From Botrytis cinerea B05.10 (taxonomy: Eukaryota > Ascomycota > Leotiomycetes > Helotiales > Sclerotiniaceae), in assembly GCF_000143535.2 (NCBI RefSeq), contig NC_037315.1, forward strand, positions 2,232,001 to 2,296,000: a stretch of DNA of 64,000 bases. Direction: 5' to 3'. This document shows, piece after piece, positions 49,291 to 60,823 of the stretch (position 1 is the stretch's first letter; every line of letters begins with the position of its first letter). A program made the position numbers and the translations under genes. The notes beneath the pieces were generated by a model that was given only the letters and a program-made list of their open reading frames with translations, made no database searches and had not been told where the DNA came from.

Positions 49291-49338
49291 TTATGGGGGC
49301 AAGCCCCCAAACCCCCATAGCTCGCTACGCTCGAAGAT
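49291..49338 (+). repeat. GC-rich dispersed repeat, unit A, copy 2
   Basis: It matches 38965-39012 with one difference (GCTACGCTC against GCTGCGCTC) and carries the same GGGGGC-AA-GCCCCC hairpin. Confidence 0.85.
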
Positions 49339-50408
49339 ACGGTACATGACTTCTGTTATATCAACTTGTATGGAGAGTCGCCCTTATATATATGAAGTAT
49401 TGCAGATTGGAGACTTTGCTAAGTAACAATTTTCTAATCGCTGGTGGTTTGCCAGTACCACATCTCCTCTTGTTGCCGGTACAATGCCGAATTCCAGATC
49501 GGATTGAGAATTATGGTCTGCATCTTGGCTAAGACCAGTATCAGAATAAGAGACCGAGCCGGACTCATTCACAGTAGCAGGAAACAATCCTCGTTGCCAA
49601 TTCATTTTATAGTTTTTTTTAATTTGTAGGTTATATAATTGTAATTGTTTTTTCTTGCTTTGTAAAATTGAGGTAGATGGTTTGTTTATGTTTATTACAA
49701 TAAAGGGCAAAGATAAGATATAAGTTAATATAATTTATAACAACTTGCAATAGCTATAAGAAGCCCTAAAAAATCTTTATTTTTAACAAAATATATAAAA
49801 CTATTGCAATTTACAATACTCAGAATATAACAAGATTATACCGGATTGTTTCAATTTGTTTCCATTTTACTCATTAAAGAGCCATGATTTGGAAACTATA
49901 AATATATCACAATCCAATTTTCTGCGGAGATATGGAGAGATGGGACTTTGGAGAATTCCACTTCTGGTCCCTGCCAAGTCCCCTCGACCCAATTAGAAAT
50001 GTCGTCGACCACTTTAAACAGCTCAGTTTGGAGATCTTCTGTTATCATGTACATAATTCTTCAACTGTGCCGCACCACAGCCTTGTGCTGAGATATCTCA
50101 ACTCCATTCTTTCAAACAGTTATCATGAATCCTTCGATAATAATAGCATCCTGGTCTTGAACACTTCGTCTTAATGTTTCCATCATTGCTCCTTCGTTTT
50201 CCCCCAAGTTTTTAATATCCAATATTCGATCTCACTGTCGTTCTCGCGCTTCCAATTCGTGGTGACACCCAGCATACACGAACTGAATCATTTAGGCAGT
50301 ATACTGGCCCCACACCTTCAGCAGGTATTCCTTCTGTTTTCTTGGCCACTGCATATACTCTCGCTTTCGCCCAAGGTCTGAAAAGTTACGACAATCATAT
50401 CGCACATC

Positions 50409-53001
50409 ATGGCCGATGTTGAAGAGCCCCAATTTACCACCCTCGCGCAACGCATTGCTGCATTGAAGCAACAGCAAGCGGGGGACTCTGCCCCTCCCAA
50501 TAATGCTCTGATAGTAGCCAAACGACCTCCGCCACCTCCTATCCCTACTTCCGATAGACCTCCTCTTCCCACAAGACCAAAGACTGCCAACAATCCTCCA
50601 ATTGTCACATATGGTTCTTCTGTCAGCCAGAAACCATTCAATGAGCCACTTGGCACAAAAGCCAACTCGAATACAGTCAATGGCAATGCCCTAGTTAATG
50701 TTTCCAAGAGTCCTGCCCTCCCACCTCGAAATGCACCTCCCCCATTACCCACGAGAAAAGCCTCGACTCCAAATCTGCCACCGAGAAGAGCATCTACTTC
50801 TACACAATTGGCAAGGAGAGGTTCGGGAGATTCGACCATCTCACAAGTGTCTACGGTCTCGGCCATGTCATTGAATAGTTATGGCAGACCTGCATCTTCA
50901 GTAACATCTATAGGGTCAAAAGACGGAAGAATGCTACCTCCTCCTTTGGATATGGCAAAACTTCCACCTCTACCACCTTCACGAAGAGAATTACAAGAAA
51001 AAGCAAGGCTAGAGCAGAAGGCTAAATTCCCTCTCGTTTCTGTAAGTATTTCTAGTACTATTTCCAGTCCTGGTTTTGGGCGGACGATCTCATTATCAAA
51101 GTTCGCTCCATTTCAGGTTGAACGTAGAATTGCAGACATATTCATCTCACTTTCCTCCTGCCTTCGAGCCCTTCTATAATTGCAAATTTAACACTTCTAT
51201 GAAACAGACCAAGTCAGCTCCCGTTATTCTCAAACAACCTCCAGTCGTTGAACGTGATTTGCCTCCCAAAATGCCTCCAAGATCTAATGGCCCACCCAAA
51301 ATGCCCCCTAGACCCGTTGCAAATACAGAGGACGAGAATTCAGTCTCTTTACCACCACGAAGACTACCACCGCCTTCCCATGCTCGTTCTGCTCTAGCAC
51401 TAGGATTTGGCAATAAATCTACGGAAACACCAAATCCTTCACCAAGACCAGCACCTACATACAATAGGTCCCCCGGTCCTGCTGTTCAAGAACTGAATGC
51501 CAATAATTTTGATCATATCATTCTCTCCGGAAAATTTGCTCTTGTGGACTTTTATGCTCCATATTGCAAGTATTGTGTTGAATTGGATCCACATTTTAAA
51601 CAGCTTGCCGAGGATTTTTCATTTGCTTCTGACAGAATTGTGTTTGCGAAAGTTGATGTTGATGCACACAAATCTTTTATGGCAAGATATGGCATCGAAG
51701 GATATCCGACCATCATGTTCTTTGACGGAAATGGGGATAATCCAGAAAGGTATCAATATATGAGAAAAACTGATGCTATGACAAAGTTCCTGGTTGAAAA
51801 GACTGGAATATCACCATCTGATGCACCAAAACCTGGGGGAGGAGCACCACCACCCATTAACTTTCGATCCAAGCCATCATCGGCTCAAGTAAAAGCTGTA
51901 AGTGCTGCTCCAACTACATCATCTTCTCCATCACTGGGCTGCCTTTTATGTCGAGACTTTTCTGGTCCGGATCAAATTGCATCAAAATATTCAAGGGAAT
52001 TCCTTCCAAGATCCCCTGATAATACAGGATATCTTGCTGATGTTCTTTGTCGTTCTTTCAGCTCGCCTACTGATAAAGCTCGTGCTATCTTCGTTTGGCT
52101 TCATCATAACATTGCTTATGATACCGGAGCCTTCTTCGGAAACCGAGTCAAAAATGTTACACCTGCCGATACTATCAAAACTGGACTAGCTGTTTGTGGT
52201 GGATACGCTGGTCTTTTCACGGCTATTGCGCTTAAAGCAGGACTCGAAGCAATCATGGTAACTGGCCATGGAAAAGGATTTGGATATACACCTCTTAAGC
52301 CAGGAGAATCATGTCCGCCACCTAATCCTGGTGGTCATGCCTGGAATGCAGTACGTATCGATGGAGGAGAATGGAAACTGATTGATGCTTGTTGGGGTTC
52401 TGGACAACTAGGAGATAATCAAATGTACAACAAAAATTTGATCTCATCCTACTTCACCATGTCGAATGAAGAATTTGGCCTCAAGCATTTTCCAGCCAAC
52501 AAGTCACATTTCTTTAGAAAAGACAGAAGAGTTTTGACGTGGGAAGAATACTTCATTGGAAATCTTGGTGGTGAACCATTGCAGATTTTCGGTTCTGTCG
52601 AAGATCGCCATGGCATCTCACAAACTTCAATCACTCCACCTCAAAAATACATTCAAGCATCATCTGCATCTAACGAAATAATGCGTTTCCAACTCTCAAA
52701 GATCTGTGAACATTTCGATTTTGAGCGCAATGGTGCTGGTAAGCCTTATTGCCTGGTTCTGAAAATAGGAGGAGTGGATGGGAGAAAGGATGATATGATA
52801 CCATTTGAATTTGATGGATATTGGTGGTGGTTAGATGTTAAAGTTAAGGACTTGGGTACGAGAGGTCAGACAATTAGTTTGTATGCGGTTACGGTTGTTA
52901 ATGGAGAAGATGCTAGGGGAATGACGAAGAGAGATTATGAGGGGAAGAAGGGGAACTGTGGGATGGAATTCGCGGGAGTTGCGGCATGGGAGTTGAATTG
53001 A
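50409..53001 (+). CDS. Thioredoxin-transglutaminase-like fusion protein (Cyk3-like core)
   Basis: Exon 1 is 50409-51041; exon 2 most likely 51208-53001, giving 808 residues. The acceptor could also be after TTGCAG at 51138, adding 23 residues in frame. The N-terminal 300 residues are Pro-rich with many PPLP/PPRR ligand-like motifs for SH3 domains. Residues about 303-412 form a thioredoxin fold with active site CKYC (331-334) and the cis-proline YPT, as in PDI-type domains. Residues about 490-620 form a transglutaminase-like domain with Cys541 (VCGGYAG), His588 (GGHAWN) and Asp604 (LIDACWG), as in Cyk3/kyphoscoliosis-type proteins. Cyk3 acts at the division site in yeasts; there is no SH3 domain or signal peptide here. 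A role in cytokinesis is inference. Confidence 0.85.
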
Positions 53002-54025
53002 TGTTGTCTATGATGTGGTGATCATGGATAGGGATAACTTACATGATGAGCTGGTGAGCTGGTGAGCTAGTGAGCTTTGGATAAGCTTACTAGTACTTGG
53101 TGTCTTTCGTTTAGTTTGTATTTGGCTCGGCTCGGCTCGGCTTGGCTTATGGCGTTAAAGGATCTGATCTGGAAAGGTATACACATGATGGACAAATCGA
53201 GATAGACCACAGCATTCTCTTTACCTATCAATTTCCTTCTACATTTTTATAATCCTCTTAATACCCAACACAGCATAGTGCAAATCCACACACACACACA
53301 TATATATTTACAGTCTTGACATTGATACAAATTGATGATTGATGTAGGTACTTCTTACATATCACCTACCATCCGTTTCAGAATCACTCACTCGGATTGT
53401 GCAACGTGGTTCCGGATAATGAAGGGCAGTTTGTTGGTTGGTTTCTGCCTATAGCGCAGCCTCGTTATGCATATGCACAGTGATATGCATAGGTGATAGG
53501 TGAGAGGTGAAAGGTGATATGTTGTACAACCCTGAATGGATATTCTGGCAGTTTCTACAGGACTCGAAACATCGAACAATCTGCCTTGTGAGTTGAGGGG
53601 GTGAGAGATAAGGAGGGGAGAGGGGGGATGGGATAGGATGGGATAGGAGTATGGTGTGTGGTGTGTGGTGTGTGGTGGTTGATGATTGGTGATTGGTGAT
53701 TGGATGATAGATGGTGTGAGACGGGTCGAGAAGGAGGCCGGCTGAGGCGTAGAAGTAGAAGAAAAAGAGGGGTAAGGCGTAAAGAAGAAGAGGGGGGGAG
53801 GGAGGGGGTGTGTATAAAGTGCTGTGATTTCTTTCGACTTCTCTGGGAATTTACTCTGCTCTCTTCAGAATTCTTTGAGGATTTGTTTGAGTGGGAAAAA
53901 AAAGAAATACACTGCATAGTGCTGCATACCATCAGCGAGAATATCCTTCCAATCTAATCCAATCAAATCCAATCAAATCAAAACTACAAAATAGAACAGA
54001 ACAGACCACCTTTCTGCAAACTGAA
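53002..54025. other. Intergenic, simple repeats only
   Basis: There is no supported gene. It carries GAGCT and GGCTC short tandems (53050-53150), a CACA run at 53290, a GGGATAGGAT / GGTGTGT repeat (53627-53700) and AATCC repeats near 53950 just before the next start. Confidence 0.6.
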
Positions 54026-54439
54026 ATGAAGCCAACATCGCCTTCTGTCCTTCTCGTCGCGGGTCTCGCGGGCATCGCAACAGCGGGACCGATCGCGTAC
54101 GGTATTTGTCAGAGTGGGTGTGCCGCGGTGGTCATGGCATGTTATTCGGCGGGGGGTGCGACGGTATGATAGTTTTATTTGTCTTATTTTATTTCATTGG
54201 TTTCTTGCGGTTTCTTGGTTTGGTTTCTGGGTTTCGAGGGCTGGGTTTGGGGCTGGGAATATGGAAATGGAAATGGAAATGGAAATGGAAATGGAAATCC
54301 AAATGCTAATACGAAATGTGATGTACAGTGGGGTGCGACGCTGGGGGCTACGGCGCCGGCCACGATCGTGGCGTGCAACACGGCGTTTGGGACTTGTAGC
54401 GCGACGTGTGCGGGGTTTTTGGTGGCGCCGATTCCTTGA
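54026..54439 (+). CDS. Small secreted Cys-rich protein (zygote-specific-protein-like)
   Basis: Exons 54026-54163 and 54329-54439 join in phase 0 to 82 residues. A signal peptide of about 20 residues (MKPTSPSVLLVAGLAGIATA) precedes a mature part of about 62 residues with six Cys at 28, 32, 39, 62, 69 and 73. The pattern CxxxC...ACY...ACN...CxxxC, Ala/Gly-rich, ending in APxP, matches a fungal family often labelled zygote-specific-like. Its function is unknown; small secreted Cys-rich proteins are considered effector candidates, which is inference only. The 165-base intron carries a GGAAAT repeat. Codons strongly prefer G or C at the third position, unlike neighbouring genes. Confidence 0.78.
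54262..54298. repeat. (GGAAAT)n hexanucleotide repeat in intron
   Basis: Six consecutive hexamers sit inside the intron of the small secreted protein gene. Being a multiple of three they keep spurious frames open through the intron. Confidence 0.85.
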
Positions 54440-57011
54440 GGGGGTGAGTGATGGGGAGGAGGAGGGGAGATGAGAGGGGGGTGAAGGGAGGGGGAGAGCG
54501 GGGAGGAAATGGATAAATCAGATTGTTTTCCATGTGGATGTGCGTGTGGATGTGGCATTGCGATATCTCGGTACTTGGGGGGTGAAATTTCTTAAAGTAT
54601 GTCAGGAAGGATGGAAGGTAGGAAGGTTGATTGTGTATGTGATTGGGATTTGAGATTGAGGGTCAAGATTGTTTTCAAAGAATATGGGCTGGGAATGTAA
54701 CGGTGATGGTGATGGTGATGGATATGAAGAGTGGTGTTGGAGTTTAATGGCTTTTCTATTATTCAATTGATGATTGATGATTCTTGACTCTTGATTGCTA
54801 CTCTTGGGATGGATGATGATTATGATGATATTGTGTGCTTGTTTACCGAGTAATTTGCGCATGAGGTTTGTTCGCTTGAATATTAGGGGGCTTGAATGAA
54901 AAGTATCTCTATCTATCTGTGAGTGTTCGAAGCATTATATAGATTGGGGTTTTCTTTCATGATTCATTCATGTGATGCTTTCTTCTTTGCATCGATTACT
55001 TTGTGATGACTCCATGATTGTACTACGGCCAGCAGCTGTGTTACCTGCTCCTCGAATACCTCACTTCAACACTTGATAGCTTCCACGTTGGAACTTGCGA
55101 GTCTGATTATCTAAGGTCTACGATCAGATGACTAAATTGAGAGCACTCGGATTTTCGGCGCTTGAGATTTGAGATGTCTGGATACTAGAAGGAGAACACA
55201 GAGTTTTCAATGATCTTAACTGTAGTCTAACGATCAGAGACTCTCAAAGATTGAGAGTAATACAGCATTCCAGGTACAGCATTCCAGGTGAATTGGATAT
55301 TTCAAAATATGAGAATGACTTCGCTGGATCTAGACAATGAACGATGTTGGTTGTTGAACTGCAGTCCACACTATTGGGTGCTCGGAGAAGAAAGTAATGA
55401 ATATGTATGACTTTGGGCTTCAAGCTAGTAGAGGATCAAAATAAAATTTTGGCTGTAGTGAGTTGTATAACTATATACATTGAACTTTGAGTTCTAGATT
55501 GATTGGAAACCCCCAAGTGCTAAAATGAGGAGGTATTGTGTTGTAGTAATGGATGATGCAATCAGTCATATTTGGTAAAAGGAGAAACAAAAATACAGCT
55601 TTACTTTCGTCTGATATCTTTTTTTTTTTTTTCTTCTCAAGGATTGCCTTTACTGTTGTTTATGTCGTATGATCGTATAGATACTCGGTTATGGCAGAGC
55701 GAGAAGTGGTTCGCCCCTTTATAAATATATATATATATATATCGAGTGGAGCTTTTATCTAATGGCCGAGATTTCCCATTTCAGCCTTATCCGAAAGTTC
55801 GGAAAACCTTGAAGTGTAAAGCCACGACAGTGGTAGGGGTGAAGAGGTCAATCTGGACGTAGTACCTTGTACGGATGCGTGTGTCTCCACTCACTGAGCT
55901 ACTCCTCACGGTACTTCTCTGGGGGGTTTCCGCTTGATACCAGGACCTTGGGTTAACTTTAGTATTTTGGTACACTTATGAGCATTAGATTTTCATCAGT
56001 TGATGGTCTAGATGCGGATTATCCGTCCACTGCCCGGGTAGTAGGGTTGTGATATGACGATCATATCACGGTGAATTTCCATAGTTATTATAAACAACAT
56101 CAAAAGAAAGTCAAAAAGATGGAAAATGATGAGGTATCGTCTAAATTGGAGCGATGATGAAACCATACTTCTCGCAGCCAATATAAACTTATGACTGCTG
56201 TATCGAGAAGTTTCACGATTGATCTGTCCATAGAGTTTTATTGAATTCTATATGATGGCATATTTTACTCTATTCTTGATGTGACAGTTATATCAAGAGT
56301 ACATACCTACTTGGTAGATCATGATCATGCATGACCCGGCTTTGTCTGACTGACTATTATTTCCTTGTGGCATTGCCGATAGTTACATCTTCCACGTTAT
56401 ATCAAAATTGATTTTAAAGTTACAATCAAACTGATACATTCAATGTACAAACTTTCAAGGTGGGTGGCAAGATGTTTATCATCCCCAGATATACCTTGGA
56501 TGATCAGACGTCGACGTCAAGGGACGTTCGGCTCGGACCATCCACAAATGTGCGAATCCTCCGATGTTCCCCTGACTAGTGACCTTCTATGCGTCAGTAC
56601 GAATACGATGCATATCAACTAGTCTGTTATGGTCCATTTTCTGGGGCTTGTTCTCTTTATTTTGTTTATCAATTGAGATTGATGGTCCGTTCTTCTTCTT
56701 CTTATTTGCCAACCTGGACGTAATGCGCCTCAACATGAGAACGCGAGAATGCGAGGTTATTCGCATCATAGCAATTTGAGTAGAAGATCTGAGTAGAGTA
56801 TCCTGTCAGTCTAATGCATAGCCATAAATCTTGTCTTGGAAGGTGGCTCTGGATAATATTAGATAGAAAAATTCGTAATGGAAAGGAATTCGCATCTCTC
56901 CAAGAGGAAATATATAAGAAACTTCTATTCCATTTCCTCATTCATCACACCAGCTTACAACTTTATCTTCCAGTCTATCACTTTCTTTAATCGAGTTTCT
57001 CTATCTTCATC
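54440..57011. other. 2.6-kb intergenic region
   Basis: There is no gene supported. It has a GGTGAT tandem near 54705, a duplicated TACAGCATTCCAGG (55263-55288), an (AT)n run at 55724-55742, and a 21-base inverted repeat at 56049-56069. The right 100 bases form the promoter of the FAD oxidase. Confidence 0.55.
56911..56918 (+). promoter_or_regulatory. TATA box of the FAD oxidase gene
   Basis: TATATAAG lies 94 bases before the start codon and is followed by a CT-rich leader, the standard layout for strongly regulated fungal genes. Assigned by motif and position. Confidence 0.5.
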
Positions 57012-58738
57012 ATGTTTTCCCTGCTACTAGCAGGATCTACTTTTGTAGGAGCTGTTTATGCAGCTTCTAATGTTTCAGTTACAAACTCCTCCCTTGCCGG
57101 TACAACTGTAACGACTGATTACGGGACTTTTACCTATTCGGATGCTTCAGCATGTGCATGCTCTCAGCTATCAACTAGCTACCCGGAGCACCTCTACTTT
57201 CCAAACACCTCCAACTACACTTACTACAACCTTGAGGCATGGGATGTCAGAACTAACGCGGATCCGGCTTGTGTCTTCAGCCCTACCAGTGCCGATCAAG
57301 TGGCAGCAGGAGTAGGAATTATCAGTACTTGTGATGCTCAATTTGCTATTCGTGGTGGGGGTCATATGAATGTAAGTTTTTAGTATACATTCGAGGTTAG
57401 TGGCCTTTCGCTGACGTCCTTTATAGTTCCCTGGAGCCAACAATATCAATGCCGGTGTGATGGTAGCTCTTGCTGGCCTTAATGAACTTCAGATTTCCGC
57501 CGACAATACCACCATAGATGTTGGACCAGGTAATAGATGGTATGATGTCTATGCTTATCTCGAACCATATGGTCGAGTTGTCATTGGTGGTCGTCTTAAA
57601 ACTATTGGTGTTCCTGGTCTTACTCTTATTGGCGGTGTTCATTACTTCAACAACAAGTATGGATACGCAATGGACAATGTTGTGAGCTATGATGTTGTTC
57701 TTGGAAATGGAACTCAAGTCGTCGCATCCGCGGATTGTAACCCCGATCTTTTCTGGGCATTAAAAGGTGGTGCCAATAATTTCGGTGTCGTCACCAAATT
57801 CACACTCAAAACATTCGATATCCCCCTCGTCAGCACTACGATTCAAGTTTTCGATGAAAGCGGAATTGAAGATTTCCTTCAAGCTACTTGTGATTTAGCT
57901 GCCAATAACGATCCTTCGATTGCAGCTGGAGCAGTTATCACTACTACATATAATGCTACTACAGGAGCTATGTCGGCATCTCTTCTAGGTGTTCAAGCTG
58001 GAACCGAAAGTCCACCATCTAGATTCGCAAACTTTACAGCGATTCCGGCAGTGCAAGCTGTAAATAATGTTACCTCAATGGCTACTTGGGCAGCAAAGCT
58101 TGACTCCCCTCTGCAAATGTTCCGGTAAGTTTCACACATTCTGTTCATAAAATGATCATTGCTAACACATCACACCAGAGTCGAATTTGCTGTTCATTCT
58201 ATGAAACCAAATGGAACTGTTCTATACCAAATGTGGCAAATGTGGAAAGCCGCAGTCGAGGATGTGAAAGACGTTGTTGGTTTCTACCCAACTTTCGTCA
58301 CAAACCTTGATCCTAAGAGTGCCAACACTATCGCAAAGACAAATGGTATTGGCAATGTATGGGGAAGAGATGATGCTGAGTCTGGTATCTGTGAGTTATC
58401 CCTCCTCTCTTCCATAAAACTCCCTATTCCATCTGAAGAGTTACTAACATCAAAAAGGGTGGCAAATGAGCACCGGCTGGGATTTAGCACAAGATGACCT
58501 CCGCATGACAACATGGATTCAAAAGGTCATGGGAAACATTCATAGCTTTGCCATTGCGAATAATGTCTCGAGTGAAGAAACAGACTTCATCTATATGGGT
58601 GATGCTGGCGGATGGCAAGACCCATTTTCTACATTTCCAGCGGAAAATGTGGAGAAGATGATCAGTGTTCGGGAGAAATATGATGCTGAGGGTGTGTTTT
58701 CACGCTTGAACTGGGGTGGATTCAAAATTCCTTTTTAG
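57012..58738 (+). CDS. Secreted FAD-linked oxidase, berberine-bridge-enzyme type
   Basis: Four exons, 57012-57371, 57427-58124, 58179-58390 and 58458-58738, give 516 residues with short introns (55, 54 and 67 bases) and GTAAGT/GTGAGT donors. A signal peptide (MFSLLLAGSTFVGAVYA) directs secretion. The FAD_binding_4 domain has RGGGHMN (His118 is the expected covalent 8-alpha-histidyl FAD ligand), the phosphate loop IGVPGLTLIGGVHYF, and LFWALKGGANNFGVVTKF. The Cys that makes a second FAD link in BBE itself is not present in the GGVHYF segment, so the flavin is probably mono-covalent. The C terminus YDAEGVFSRLNWGGFKIPF is the usual end of these enzymes. Family members oxidise sugars or alkaloid/polyketide intermediates; the substrate is unknown. 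Confidence 0.92.
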
Positions 58739-59244
58739 AGAGGGTCGAGATGATAAAGAAGAAAGTTGTTAGATTGTATGATAGTGAGTGTGACATACAG
58801 AGGGAAGCGGTTTGAGACGAATGGCTACGGCGGTGGGCTTTGCATGAGATCTGGTGCTAGACTCCTAGCGATAGTCATTGTATATTATTCTCATCATCTT
58901 AAACTTCTACGTAAATAATTATTCAAAGTTCCTGATAGTGGAGGCTTCAATTTCAAAATCAGAGGACAGTTTCTGCGATCACTGAAAGCTCATATTTAAC
59001 ATTGGATGTCCTGCTGTCGATGACTGTGAGATCTGCACTCCATTTTAAAAGTATTAAGAAAAAAGGAAAGTATCTGAGGACTTTGATTGTTTTTGTTCTG
59101 ACTAAATTTTGACATATGAGTTTTTCTAACTATTGGAGGAGGAGATGGTATCGCCTGTAGCACAAGTATACGTTTTAACTGCATTCCTATCTCATTTTTC
59201 CACCTCAAAGATATGCCTACTTACTCATCATTCTTTCCAGCTAT
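58739..59244. other. Intergenic between convergent genes, nothing seen
   Basis: About 500 bases of moderately AT-rich sequence contain no open frame of note; both flanking genes end here. Confidence 0.6.
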
Positions 59245-59715
59245 TCAACCATCCCTCTCTTCTTCCTCTTTCAAAATTTCATCACTCCTAACGTCCTCTT
59301 CATTCCCTTCTCCCTCTCCCCCCAACTTCAATCTTCCCAACAAATCTTCCACGCGTTGAATATTCCATTCTATTTCTTGCAACGCATGCAGCTCATCTCG
59401 AAGCTTCAATATTCGCGTCTCCGCGCCCACTCGTTCTTGCTCTACGTAGTAGATCTGTCGATGAAGGAACTCAATCTTTTTGGGTGTCTTTTTCTCCACA
59501 TCACGTGCAATGTAGATGTTGCCTGTGGTTGAATCTAGGGATCGCCGTTGTCGAGGTACAATTGGTATCATGGTGGATGACTGGGCTACTGCTTCTGGTG
59601 CTGTTGCTGGTGCTAGAATAACGGCTGTCAATGGCGAAGTTGAAGTTGATACTGAAGGCGTGGAAGATGGATTTGAGCCCGAGCCCGAGACTGAGACTGG
59701 ATTTGTGACTGGCAT
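59245..59715 (-). CDS. Hypothetical protein with C-terminal coiled coil
   Basis: The frame gives 156 residues from the Met at 59715, chosen because the upstream 26 codons (open to 59793) look like leader. The N-terminal half is Ser/Thr/Pro-rich and Ala-rich, with a basic stretch PRQRRSLD. Residues about 75-135 form a likely coiled coil: TPKKIEFLHRQIYYVEQERV and LRDELHALQEIEWNIQRVED. The end is acidic (EEDVRSDEILKEEEERDG). I do not recognise a family, and the gene is supported only by frame length, amphipathic pattern and space for a promoter on its right. Confidence 0.5.
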   Translation of the reverse strand: MPVTNPVSVSGSGSNPSSTPSVSTSTSPLTAVILAPATAPEAVAQSSTMIPIVPRQRRSLDSTTGNIYIARDVEKKTPKKIEFLHRQIYYVEQERVGAETRILKLRDELHALQEIEWNIQRVEDLLGRLKLGGEGEGNEEDVRSDEILKEEEERDG

Positions 59716-60823
59716 TGTGATTAGTATTTGACTTGTGTATGTTACCGGTGGAGAGTGTAGAGAAGTCTGCAGCAAGAAACAATGGGAACTCATCGAGGGT
59801 CTTTATACAAGTTTAAGTCCGTATTGTCTCATTATAATCTTGAATATACATTGAGTGACTGTTTCATATTTTTGAGAAGCGCATCAAAGAATCTAGAGAA
59901 TTATGTGGAGAATCAGATGATTGTTCAGGAAGAAATATTCTAGACGTATCTACGCAGCTTCATGAGAGGTGAGGATAATACATGAAATCTCTTTGAGAAT
60001 CCAGAATTTCCATCTTGCCAATTGCACCACATTGAATTCAGTAGCTTCTTTCGACAATGTATTTCACCACTAAAAATAAGTGAAAATAGATGTTGAATTC
60101 TGAGATCTGCTAGAGGATCATTCCTCTGTGTGTGAATTAAGAACAAAATAAAATGGAATTCTCTCCAAGTGAATGTGAAATGATTTCAAGCTATGCCGTA
60201 GGACCCTCGAAAAGAAAAAGAAAAGTATAACTTTGAATGAAGTCCGAAAAAGAAGGGCTATACTATACCCCTGGCTAAACTTTGTAAGAATGTCTAGCTG
60301 CTTCTAATGATAAAGATTGGAGCCCGTCCATATATATCACTTCAATCAGGATCCATTTAAACTGTCTTGGACTACCTCATTTTACAGTATGAACTTCGAC
60401 CTCCAAGCTTGATTGTTCTATTACATTCTGGAAATTAAGAGCTTATTATCCTATTCCACCTTAAACATCCATGTTTGATCTTCATTATCTTCGTCGTTAT
60501 CACGTCACCACTTGCAGGGAATGCCCTCTGCAAATATTCATTCTTCAGAATGTTTCAAAGAATTGTTTCTCTAAACTTCGATTGATCTGAATGCACAATG
60601 ACTGTTACAAGAATATTCTGGCGGAAATGTCTTTCATTTCTTTCTCCATGCCTAACACATGGATCTGCCTTTGCGTTTCAAAGCAAGACATAAAGCAAAG
60701 CAGTGACAAAAAATAGCAGCAGAGCATAACTTGCCTAATCTAGATAATATAAAGAATAGCGATATCATTTGATTTCTTTCTCGTGTACAACTATTTCAAC
60801 ATCTAATTTCAACCCCAACGAAA
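59716..60823. promoter_or_regulatory. Divergent intergenic region
   Basis: It separates the minus-strand coiled-coil protein and the plus-strand coiled-coil protein. There is no open frame of note and the composition is ordinary. AATATAAAG (60746-60754) is a possible TATA element about 75 bases upstream of the right-hand start. Confidence 0.45.

Larger units (their letters stand above)
48761..50408. other. Intergenic with GC repeats and AT-rich islet
   Basis: It contains the second pair of GC-rich repeat units (49174-49214 and 49291-49338), then a short possible coding frame on the minus strand (see findings) and an AT-rich islet from about 49610 to 49920. The right end is the leader of the thioredoxin-transglutaminase gene. 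Confidence 0.6.

Noticed and set aside
51076..51207. Upstream extension of the second thioredoxin-transglutaminase frame
   Set aside because: It starts with TTG and lies inside the intron between 51042 and 51207; it is not a separate start.
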